Assembly: GCA_034336665.1 (NCBI GenBank)
Contig: JAPFBE010000003.1
Location: 16,656,360 to 16,720,359, forward strand
DNA: 64,000 nucleotides
Direction of reading: 5' to 3'
Source of the DNA: Luscinia megarhynchos
Taxonomy: Eukaryota > Chordata > Aves > Passeriformes > Turdidae
Program-made: the position numbers and the translations under genes
Shown: positions 56,901 to 64,000 of the stretch, in pieces
Numbering within the stretch: position 1 is the first letter of the stretch
How the letters are laid out: each line of letters opens with the position of its first letter
Notes under the pieces: model-generated
Told to the model about the DNA's origin: nothing
What the model saw: the letters and a program-made list of their open reading frames with translations, nothing else
Databases searched by the model: none

Positions 56901-59439
56901 ATATTTGCTTCTGTCTTTCTCCAGTATATCAACATCCTAAGGGAACTGAACAATCAGGGGTGCAGCACTGAGAAAAACAGGTTGACCATTTTTTGGCAAC
57001 TCTACCATGAATAAATATTTCAGTCACATCATTCATCAAGATAAGAAATGTATAGTATCCCTTGAAAGACACAGTATCTAAAAACAACTTAAAGAAATGT
57101 TATCAAATGCCAGATTTGCCACATGATGTAACAATGGTAAGCAAACAGATCTTTCAGATTAAGTGTCTAAAAATAAATTACCTTGTCGATGATACTGTCA
57201 ATTTTTCCTTCTTCTACAGACTTCTTTATTGTCTGTGCTGTTTCAGCAACAGACTCAGATATCTTTTTTGTAGCAGCAGAGGCAAAATTGAAGAGGTAAC
57301 CTTGCATAGACAAAAAAAGAAAGACCTGAGAGAAGATTTCTTTACATCCAGTTCTCTTCCTAAATTTATTTTTCCTTCTCTTTAAACATTTGGATACCTA
57401 CCTAAAGGTTTCGTTCAAAATAACTTAACCCAGCTAATGGCCTAAAAAAACCAATTCCATTTATCCTTTTCTAGTTTATATTCTTTAACGATGACGATGA
57501 TCACAACTTTCTGTAAATCAAATATTTATACATGAACCTTGTTTACTAAATCAAACATTACTAATGGTCCTTGAAATACTCCTTTCCCATGATTTTTCTG
57601 AAGCAATGTATTTATCCTGATTTCATATAAGTATTTTGGAAATATTGAGCCATAAAGTAACTTAGCCACAGTACTAAAACAGAATTATATTCTTTTTTAA
57701 GAAAATCAACATCAAGACTTGATTAAGAAAATCAAGTTTTATAAATTGAGGCAGCAAATGCTTGAAAAATTTCAGGCAGGTAACATCTTCTTCAAAAGTC
57801 TTAGCATACAAGCTTGTTCTTGATGTTTGCCCTTATCTATTTTACATTGTCTTCTGTTTCATCTATCCCTATAAACTCTCTAATATACAAATGCTCTAGG
57901 TGCAAAATGTGCAGAGATATTTTGGCATTATTGCACAAAGTAGTTTTGGCCAGTCCTGGAACCATGCTGAAGAGCAAAATGCTTTTTATTTCCAATAAGT
58001 GCAAATATTCTTTTGAACTAAGGTACTCATAAAACTGCAGAAGGGGTGGTACTTAGCCTTAGAAAAATAGGATTAGGGGTGGAAAATAACACTTTCAAAT
58101 GACTAAGAAACTCATCTTCCATCTTACAAGTGTATGCTTGTATATGTATCCAGCAATATTTCTATTATTAGTTCACATACACTCATAATTTGTGTAATGA
58201 AATCATAATGAGCAAAAAATGATGTCCATAAGGCTTTGGTTTTACCAGTAAAATTCTCTATCTGCCAGAGGATTCTTTTTACACAGCTACCCAGGTTGTT
58301 TGCCATGAAGAGGTTTCTAGGATTATGTGTTAAAACAGCAAGAAATCCTTTCCATCACAACTCTGGGGTCACAGACAATGGACCCTTTGACCACTAAACC
58401 AAATTTTCACTTAAACAGCAAGTTATGGGATGGAACTTTATATAGATAACAGTCAATACTTATTCTTCCCCTGAAACTCAAAGTCTTTTTCCCTTTGTGA
58501 AAAGTCAGAGCAATTTGCAGATTAGAACATTCAGAGCAAACAGCAGATTAGAATCAATTTACCACAACTAGACAGGTATTTGACCAAACAAGACAGACTA
58601 CACTGCTGCAGTTCAGGTCACCCAAGACAATGCTCAGAGTAACCTCTCAGACGATACTGATCCAGAATTTCACAGCATCAATTAAAAAAAAACCCCAAAA
58701 ACCATTAAAAAAATTAGTAATGAGTATAGGTCTGTACTTTGGACGACTTTTATTCAAGAATTCACTACAGCAAAGCAGGAATTTTACTTATACCAAATTA
58801 CAGCTTTGCCCATCCCTGCAGCGTTCAAGGCCAGGCTGGATGAGGCTTTAAAGCCTGGTCCAGCAAAAGGTGCCCCAACCCATGGCAGGGGGTCGGAATG
58901 AGATTGTCTTCAGGGTCCCTTCCAATCCAAACCATTCTGTGATTCTAAGACCGCAGACACGTTCAATAAAATCATCAAACCCCATTATTTCCCTATGAAA
59001 AAATCACAAATGCCCACAGCAATCTATGAAGTACATTATTTACGTAGACAGATCTGTTGTCTCTGCACACAGACCCCCTCCCACAGTGCCAACAGAATAG
59101 ATATTTAAGACACGATGCTGTTTTAAAAACAGGGAAAGACGCGATAACCTCTTTGGTTTGGAAGGCACATTTCAGCCTGGTTTCCTTAGCCCACACTGCA
59201 AGGGCGGCAGCCCCGGGACACTCACTGCCGAATCCTTTGGCCTGGCTAAGCAGCGCCTCCGAGTCCCCCTGCAGCTCGCCCTGCTCCTGCTCCTGCCCCT
59301 GCCCGGCCGGCCCTGCCTCCTCCTCTTCCTCCTGCTGCTCCTGCTCCGCGGGGCCGCTCCTCTCGCCGGCGGGCAGCAGCTGCTCCTCGCCCGCCCGCTC
59401 CCGCTCCAGCCCCAGCCAGCTGCCCAGGCCGCGCAACAT
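44869..59439 (-). CDS. SYAP1: SYAP1, synapse-associated protein 1 (whole gene, nine coding exons)
   Basis: Exons 59439-59226, 57300-57182, 54977-54911, 53553-53480, 53183-53044, 51632-51487, 47640-47582, 46637-46490 and 44996-44869 total 1095 nt: 364 codons plus TAA. Phases join and every border is AG/GT. N-terminus [11 protein letters not shown] matches the SYAP1 start. It is followed by a Glu/Gln-rich stretch, the [17 protein letters not shown] helix, the BSD domain at about residues 159-225 ([15 protein letters not shown] to [15 protein letters not shown]) and an acidic C-terminus ending MLQEES. SYAP1 (BSTA) is reported to promote mTORC2-dependent Akt phosphorylation and is found at Golgi and synapses. 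It is slightly longer than the human protein (352 aa as recalled), mainly through the Glu/Gln expansion in exon 1. It is transcribed divergently from CTPS2. Confidence 0.95.
44997..46489 (-). other. SYAP1: SYAP1 intron 8
   Basis: Non-coding, with an AT-rich simple repeat at 45211-45245. Confidence 0.7.
45211..45245 (+). repeat. AT-rich microsatellite (ATACAATATA type)
   Basis: Imperfect alternating ATAATACAAT units. Confidence 0.7.
46490..46637 (-). CDS. SYAP1: SYAP1 coding exon 8
   Basis: 148 nt starting [20 protein letters not shown] and including [18 protein letters not shown]. Acceptor TTGCAG, donor GTAAAG. Confidence 0.95.
46638..47581 (-). other. SYAP1: SYAP1 intron 7
   Basis: Non-coding; nothing recognised. 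Confidence 0.7.
47582..47640 (-). CDS. SYAP1: SYAP1 coding exon 7
   Basis: 59 nt encoding [20 protein letters not shown], a Pro-rich linker. Acceptor TTGATAG, donor GTAAAA. Confidence 0.9.
48921..48970 (+). repeat. TTATA/TTATG microsatellite
   Basis: Imperfect five-base repeats of TTATA and TTATG. Confidence 0.75.
49670..49747. repeat. inverted repeat forming a long hairpin
   Basis: Arms 49670-49704 and 49713-49747 pair at 32 of 35 positions; the inner 21 bp (49684-49704 with 49713-49733) pair perfectly around an 8-nt loop TCGGACAG. Total size 78 nt, like a pre-miRNA. Because it is an inverted repeat, both strands fold. Could be a young hairpin RNA, a small foldback transposon, or an assembly/snap-back artefact. 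Confidence 0.85.
51083..51118 (+). repeat. short tandem repeat, TTCAGGAATA-like
   Basis: Three copies of TTCAGGAAT(A/T)T. Confidence 0.7.
51487..51632 (-). CDS. SYAP1: SYAP1 coding exon 6 (BSD domain, second half)
   Basis: 146 nt encoding [20 protein letters not shown] then [17 protein letters not shown]. The Phe-Trp pair (FW) typical of BSD domains is present. Acceptor CTCTAG, donor GTATGG. Confidence 0.94.
51633..53043 (-). other. SYAP1: SYAP1 intron 5
   Basis: Non-coding; nothing recognised. Confidence 0.7.
53044..53183 (-). CDS. SYAP1: SYAP1 coding exon 5 (BSD domain, first half)
   Basis: 140 nt starting [20 protein letters not shown] and running through [15 protein letters not shown]. 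Acceptor TTCAAAG, donor GTAAGT-like. Codons are plain on minus. Confidence 0.94.
53480..53553 (-). CDS. SYAP1: SYAP1 coding exon 4
   Basis: 74 nt encoding [19 protein letters not shown] followed by ILALSA. Acceptor ATACTAG, donor GTAAGT. Confidence 0.94.
53554..54910 (-). other. SYAP1: SYAP1 intron 3
   Basis: Non-coding; nothing recognised. Intron 4 (53184-53479) is only 296 bases. Confidence 0.7.
54911..54977 (-). CDS. SYAP1: SYAP1 coding exon 3
   Basis: 67 nt encoding [20 protein letters not shown] plus KS. Acceptor ATTTTAG, donor GTAATG. Found by splice sites and similarity. Confidence 0.92.
54978..57181 (-). other. SYAP1: SYAP1 intron 2
   Basis: Non-coding. A slightly GC-richer patch at 56330-56640 carries short ORFs with no family features. 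Confidence 0.7.
57182..57300 (-). CDS. SYAP1: SYAP1 coding exon 2
   Basis: 119 nt encoding (S)[17 protein letters not shown]...KIDSIIDK. Acceptor TGCAAG, donor GTAATT. The first codon, split across the junction, gives Ser where mammals have Asn. Confidence 0.92.
57301..59225 (-). other. SYAP1: SYAP1 intron 1
   Basis: Non-coding, with a CR1 3' end at 58805-58947 antisense to the gene. Confidence 0.7.
58805..58947 (+). mobile_element. CR1 LINE 3' end
   Basis: GTTCAAGGCCAGGCTGGATG, then CCCATGGCAGGGGGTCGGAA, then GGGTCCCTTCCAATCCAAAC and the terminal ATTCTGTGATTCTA. This is the classical CR1 3' end with its octamer-like tail ATTCTRTG. 5'-truncated, relatively well preserved. Confidence 0.9.
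59226..59439 (-). CDS. SYAP1: SYAP1 coding exon 1
   Basis: 214 nt from ATG at 59439. [20 protein letters not shown], then a low-complexity Glu/Gln/Gly block (residues about 30-58), then LLSQAKGFG. Donor GTGAG at 59225. Lies in a CpG island. Confidence 0.92.
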
Positions 59440-59514
59440 GGCTGAGGGGCCGAGGGGCCGCGGCCGCGCCGCCGCTGCGGAAACGGGCCGGGGCGAGCGC
59501 CGCTTCCGCGTGCG

Positions 59515-59524
59515 TCACTTCCGG
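59515..59524 (-). promoter_or_regulatory. ETS/GABPA-like site
   Basis: TCACTTCCGG on plus, CCGGAAGTGA on minus; 76 bases upstream of the SYAP1 ATG and midway between the two genes. Confidence 0.5.
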
Positions 59525-59537
59525 CGGGCGGGCCGCG

Positions 59538-59567
59538 GGCGGGGCCGGGGCGGGGCGGGGCGGGCGG
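59538..59567 (+). promoter_or_regulatory. cluster of GC boxes (SP/KLF-type)
   Basis: Overlapping GGGGCGGGG motifs in a row, next to the ETS-like site. Confidence 0.5.
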
Positions 59568-59596
59568 AGCGGGGCGCGGTGCCCGGTGCGCCCGCT

Positions 59597-59666
59597 GTGC
59601 CGGGCTGTGGCGGGCTGTGCCGGGGTGTGCCGGGCTGTGGCGGGCTGTGCCGGGCTGTGCTGGGCT
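59597..59666 (+). repeat. decamer minisatellite, seven units
   Basis: Seven head-to-tail 10-bp units of GTGCCGGGCT with single-base variants (GTGGCGGGCT, GTGCCGGGGT, GTGCTGGGCT), without spacing breaks. Lies in the presumed CTPS2 first exon or promoter. Confidence 0.9.
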
Positions 59667-59769
59667 GTCCCGCCCCGCTGGGGTGTCACTCTCCAGTGGG
59701 GGTGTGCCCGCTGTGCCGGGCTGTCCCTCCCCGCTGGGGTGTCACTCTCCAGTGGGGGTGTGCCCGCTC
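59662..59769 (+). repeat. 56-bp tandem duplication
   Basis: The block GGGCTGTCC...CGCTGGGGTGTCACTCTCCA...TGCCCGCT at 59662-59717 is repeated from 59718 with almost no changes; the second copy is slightly shorter at its end. Directly follows the decamer array. Confidence 0.9.
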
Positions 59770-59877
59770 CCGCTGCCGCGTTGCCGGCCGGGGCCGTGCC
59801 CCTTTCCCCCCGCTCCGCCGCGGGCTCTCCTCGTCTGCGCCGCCGGGCTCGGTGGGAGCGCCGCCTGTAGCACCCAC

Positions 59878-61303
59878 GTAAGTCGGAGGCCTCTCCGCGC
59901 TCGGCCGCCGCGCACGTGTGGGCGCCGCGCCCGCAAATCCCGGCCGGAGGCGGCGGCTCCTGTGGGTAAGGCTGCGCGGAGTAACAGTGTGCCCCCTCCA
60001 GCAAAGTGATTTCTGACAGCATTCGCTTTCGGCTCTCCCTCCCCTAACTCTACTTCCTTCATCTTTTACAAGCGATTTCCTAGACCACCTGCAGTTCTCT
60101 GTACCTGTTTCAAGTAAACACGTTTCCGAGGGCTTCTGGGATATTGCTGGTTTTGCTAAAATCGCAGCAAACTTTTTATTTTCCTTTCTGTAAGCAAGAA
60201 TTAAGACTTCTAAATTGGCATGTACTCATGAAATTATCCCCCCTGTTTTCCTGAAAAGAGCTTTGAAAATGGCGTAGATGTTTTTGATGCTAGTGTTGGC
60301 AGCTAAGTTGGCTGAGTTCTGAAGGAATAGCCTGAAGCAGAGGTACTAGGGTCCAAGTCTTAAAATAGTTGCTATTAAGAAAATTACATATTAAAAGTAA
60401 TGCCAGGGAAATGCTAATCCCTGACATTCCTTTTTCTCCTGAATTAAAAGTGTTTCATGGTTATGGTTGTACTTTTGATCATATTGACAAGCCAATAGTT
60501 TATCAATTCCTATTATCAGAAATGTAAAAGTGTTGATAACAAGGCATTGTTGCATTCCTGAACACAATCTCCTGAAGATCCAGGCCTTATTTATGTTACT
60601 TTAGTATAATAAAAAGAAGAATTAAAATGTTCATTGACTATTTACTGCTTCATACCAGCAGCTGAAGAACCACAGTGCTTTGATTTATACTGTGAAGGCT
60701 GTCAGATCACGTGCTGTTGCATATTGTTTTGGGTGAATTGGATATTTAAGTAAGGAAAGACTTTCTTGGCCCTAGAGTTCTTGCTTTATTTATTTATTTA
60801 GCTCTTGTTATATATTTTTTTTGCACATGCTGTCACTTTTCAAAAATTGTTCCTTGATTAGCCTCCACAGCCACCTGAATGGAGTGTGAATTTGTTTACA
60901 GATGAGATAAATGCCATCCTGCCTCAGATGGGTGGGAAAATGCAGCTTGTAGCTGATGGACACTGCTGCCTTTGTTTGCTAAAATATATAAACAGTTAAA
61001 AGTTTTTGTAGTCCTTTTGTGAGTGTGCCAGCCAGCACCCCTTTCTGTGTAGAATAGATTGATACTTCAGCTCTGTGTGTTGATCAGCCTTATCAGAACC
61101 TGTTTAGGGACTAGATAGGTGTTTATCTTACATATCGGTGTATAACCTGGGAGATGTGAATCCTGCTCCTAGATTCCAAAATGTTCATTTTTTGTTGTAT
61201 GTTGCTTAAGGTAATTTCAATTTAGATTCTTCAATTTAGATTGAATCTGTGATCTCCCAGGCACGAATTTACATTCATCAGATGTACATCTTTGTTGTTG
61301 TAG
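59878..61303 (+). other. CTPS2: CTPS2 intron 1 (putative)
   Basis: From the presumed first donor to TTGTTGTTGTAG. AT-rich after the CpG island; no other feature recognised. Confidence 0.45.
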
Positions 61304-61509
61304 GTTTCCAGCTCAAGGTGTGTGCATGTGTGCTGATTTTCCAATGAAGTACATCCTGGTAACTGGTGGTGTCATCTCGGGAATTGGCAAAGGGATCATT
61401 GCAAGCAGCATTGGCACCATTCTAAAATCATGTGGTCTACGTGTCACTGCAATCAAAATTGATCCTTACATAAACATAGATGCTGGAACCTTTTCACCAT
61501 ATGAACACG
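61304..61509 (+). CDS. CTPS2: CTPS2 first coding exon (5'UTR 61304-61343, CDS from 61344)
   Basis: Acceptor TTGTAG, donor G|GTATGA after the codons for SPYEH. The coding part is 166 nt, 55 codons plus one base. Confidence 0.93.
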
Positions 61510-63874
61510 GTATGAAGATTAGTGCTGTTCCCTTTCGCATAAACATTTGTATTTACAATAATATGTTCTGGATTTATTTTTTAAAAAACAATTGTAGTAT
61601 GCTGTTTACAAGTTGTTTTATCATTATTTTGAAAGTTTGTTGCTTACTCTGTGTTCTCAAGGACACAAGGACTCTCAAGGACCGTCTGCTCTAAGTTAAG
61701 AAGCAGAAGCCTGGTTTTTTTGAAGATACTGTTATGAGCAGATGTTTTCTTTCTCTAACATGCCTAATTTACTGGGAAAATCCTAGCTGTAAGCCTTGTT
61801 TAGTTACTGCTACCTTCAGTTCAACTTGATTAAAAACCTCTTTTAAATGGAAATTTGAAATTTAAGTCCTTAACAGTTACTTGAGAATGCTGCTCTCTGG
61901 ATATTAGTGCCTTCTAATGTACATACCTTCACGAGAGTTAGCTTAAGTTCTCATTTTAGTTTAAAAAGTCTAGTCAAAAACATTAGTGAAGCTTAAGAAC
62001 CTGCTAATGATATTATTTTAAAGTAGATACATAATTTGATTGGTTGGTTCTCTAAGCCACATTGGTTGTATTGACTGTTGCTAATGAGTTACAAGCCATT
62101 TTATTCATGATGTTGAGTATTCCTTCAGCTTTGTGGCTTGCTACCTGTACATTTATTAAAAACAATGGTTTTCAAAGTGCCTTCAGCCAGCAGACATTTC
62201 TAATTATTTTTGTTTTGGATTGTGTTTGCTTACTTTTAGTCCACACCAAAATTTTGGAATAGAAGATAAATATGTGTATCTCCTTAAATGAAAAAATACT
62301 ACTTTGCTTTTTAAGTAGAGGAAGAGCAGAGGACATAGGACCTCTCTTAGATAACAAAATTTACTGCACCTTAAGGAGTGCATATGCTGCTGCTCATGGG
62401 TCATATGACCCCTGTGATGACTTGAGATTGTGAGGACATATTCCTTCCCTGCACCAGGTGGAGGGGAGGGGGTACATTATGGCATGTAATTCTTTTTTTC
62501 ACTGAAAATTTTCTTACTGCTTGTGAAGAAACACTGGCTTGCTGCATAATACATAGAAATTCCATGAGCTGGAATGGCAAGCCTCCTTCATTAACATTTT
62601 GACAGAAATATGATTGATTTGAGTAATCTAGTGATGTCCAGAAAACTGTGGAGGCTTTTTAATAATATTTTTTTATTCTTCTCTTCCAAGGCCTGCTTAA
62701 GAGAAATGTTGATTCTGCTCTTCTTCTTGGCACAAATGATGATTTAGTATAGAGGATGAATTAAGTGCCTCACAGAATCAGGCATAATTCTTCCACTCTG
62801 TTGTACACATGGGAGTGATTTGTTAGGCAGTTCATTGGAGTGTTGTATTTTAGTGGGATATACATTTCTGTAGTCCGCTTTTATTTTTTTTTTGTGCATC
62901 AGTCACATAACTTGTTTTGCCATTGATTTATTGGGTCATGGGAAAATATTTACAGTTTTTCTGAAGAGCTTTCCAGCCTTACCTCAAGATCTAGCAACTT
63001 GAGTTCTGTCAGAAGTTGACTAGATTCAGAGCTTAGAGACTCTTTAGAGGGCTAGGAAAAATGTGAACCTGGAGGGTATTTTAAGTGGATTTTTCAGGGT
63101 CAGAAATAACCCTTGCTGTGGGTATGGTGAACCAGATATACTGGATGAAACAACTGACTCAGAAACAGTGATCATGTTTGAAGAAGCATTTAAGTTCATC
63201 ATAACTTTCCTCCTGATCCAAGCCTCAATCATTAAAATAGGTCCAAACAACAAGAATTTATAGTGAAACACTTTGAACATGTACATTAATTCATGCTTAT
63301 AGAAGTGTAGCTTTCTCTCCTGCAAGTAAATGAATATTTTATTTGTTTCTGATTTATGATTCCTAGAGATTGTTTTCTTCCAGTGAAAGATTATTCTGGT
63401 GTTGAAATGCTGGTTAAATATTTATGCTGCTTAAATATTTTGGCAATATAACTCACATTTTATTTGCAAAACTATATGTTTCTGAGGGATGGACTTTAGA
63501 TGTAAAACTAATGACTTGGCTATTAAGTCATACAGAATGACAGTGTAGATTGAGTTGCAGTATGGGCTTTATTGATACGTTGTTGTCATATATAAATTTT
63601 TTTTCTTCTTTTTTAAGATGTCTGTGGTATTCTTGCTGTGTGTTTAATAATTTCTGATTATTTTATTGTTTTTGTTTTCTGTTTTTGTTTTACTTTTTTT
63701 CAGGTGAAGTTTTTGTATTGAATGATGGCGGAGAAGTTGACTTAGATTTGGGAAATTATGAGAGATTTTTGGACATCAATCTCTATAAGGACAACAATAT
63801 CACCACTGGAAAGATATATCAGCATGTCATTAATAAAGAAAGACATGGTGATTATCTGGGAAAAACGGTTCAAG
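61304..63874 (+). CDS. CTPS2: CTPS2, CTP synthase 2 (5' part of the gene, runs off the window)
   Basis: Coding pieces 61344-61509 and 63704-63874 join in phase (a Gly codon split G/GT) to 112 codons plus one base. CTP synthase aminates UTP to CTP using ATP and glutamine; this part is the start of the N-terminal synthetase (amidoligase) domain. Visible features are the P-loop-like [11 protein letters not shown] (residues 7-17), [31 protein letters not shown] and [18 protein letters not shown]2 rather than CTPS1 is indicated by [26 protein letters not shown] and [12 protein letters not shown]. The glutaminase domain is beyond the right edge. ATG 61344 begins MKYILVTGG as in other CTP synthases; an in-frame ATG at 61326 would add six residues. 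Confidence 0.95.
61510..63703 (+). other. CTPS2: CTPS2 intron between coding exons
   Basis: 2.2 kb AT-rich, ending in a very long pyrimidine tract. Nothing else recognised; ORFs of 60-93 codons inside are unsupported. Confidence 0.7.
63704..63874 (+). CDS. CTPS2: CTPS2 second coding exon
   Basis: 171 nt after a long T-rich tract and CAG. It starts (G)[19 protein letters not shown] and ends [11 protein letters not shown], with donor G|GTAATG. The acidic and Lys residues typical of this conserved block are present. Confidence 0.95.
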
Positions 63875-64000
63875 GTAATGTTTTAAATTTTGTGGGAGAG
63901 TAGTTCATTCAGTCTTCACAGAAGGGATCAGCTAGAACAGGCTGCTTCTTGCTGCACCACTTTACTCCTTTCTCCCTTCCAAAAGATGCAGGCATATTCC
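63875..64000 (+). other. CTPS2: CTPS2 intron (partial)
   Basis: Begins with the GTAATG donor; continues past the window edge. Confidence 0.7.

Larger units (their letters stand above)
59571..59877 (+). other. CTPS2: CTPS2 non-coding exon 1 (putative)
   Basis: The coding ATG lies in a later exon preceded by an acceptor, so a 5' leader exon is required. CACCCAC|GTAAGT at 59878 is a strong donor; TGTGG|GTAAGG at 59966 is an alternative. The left border is a guess. Confidence 0.35.
59200..59970. promoter_or_regulatory. bidirectional CpG-island promoter of SYAP1 and CTPS2
   Basis: Dense CpG and GC-rich sequence spanning SYAP1 exon 1 and the presumed CTPS2 first exon. No TATA box. Contains an ETS-like site, a run of GC boxes and a minisatellite. 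The SYAP1 ATG (59439, minus) and the likely CTPS2 donor (59878, plus) are only about 440 bases apart, so the two start sites must share this island. Confidence 0.8.

Noticed and set aside
59057..60022. Overlapping 274-, 258- and 130-codon ORFs around the SYAP1/CTPS2 promoter
   Set aside because: Same CpG-island effect, partly translations of the minisatellite; no family features.
59878..64000. S100G (calbindin-D9k), which lies near CTPS2 and SYAP1 in human
   Set aside because: No EF-hand codons seen in the part of CTPS2 present; the rest of the locus is outside the window, so absence cannot be concluded.

Overview
The window looks like a stretch of bird autosome. Four protein-coding genes with short vertebrate-type exons lie in the order RBBP7 (+, only the last exon), TXLNG (-, complete), SYAP1 (-, complete), CTPS2 (+, first exons only). 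This is the gene order of human Xp22.2, here with compact introns. CR1 LINE fragments and ERV LTRs of the kind common in avian genomes point to a bird. I cannot name the species.

Layout. 1-1.3 kb: 3' end of RBBP7 and its poly(A) signals. 1.3-10.6 kb: convergent intergenic and 3'UTR sequence with an LTR fragment and a CR1 copy. 10.57-31.67 kb: TXLNG (gamma-taxilin). Ten coding exons splice in phase to 528 codons, all with AG/GT borders read from the sequence. A CpG-island promoter at 31.1-32.4 kb carries ETS-like and ZNF143-like sites and a CR1 scrap. 32.4-44.9 kb: gene-poor interval holding an unassigned 152-codon ORF and a 5'-truncated, decayed gammaretrovirus-like ERV (pro-RT-RNaseH-integrase-env, polypurine tract, 3' LTR; about 36.95-41.5 kb). 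44.87-59.44 kb: SYAP1, nine coding exons, 364 codons, BSD domain in exons 5-6. 59.2-60 kb: a second CpG island, apparently a bidirectional promoter shared by SYAP1 and CTPS2, with a decamer minisatellite and a 56-bp tandem duplication. 61.3-64 kb: the first two coding exons of CTPS2 (112 codons), running off the window.

The genes have no shared pathway: chromatin (RBBP7), coiled-coil vesicle/transcription adaptor (TXLNG), Akt/mTORC2-linked BSD protein (SYAP1) and CTP synthesis (CTPS2). Their relation is positional: RBBP7 and TXLNG converge, TXLNG and SYAP1 are in tandem, SYAP1 and CTPS2 diverge. I found no clear undescribed multi-gene system. The features most worth a second look are a near-perfect 78-nt foldback in a SYAP1 intron, the pattern of catalytic-site lesions in the ERV, a 327-codon ORF in TXLNG intron 1, the 152-codon intergenic ORF next to a splice-acceptor-like tract, and the minisatellite in the shared promoter.
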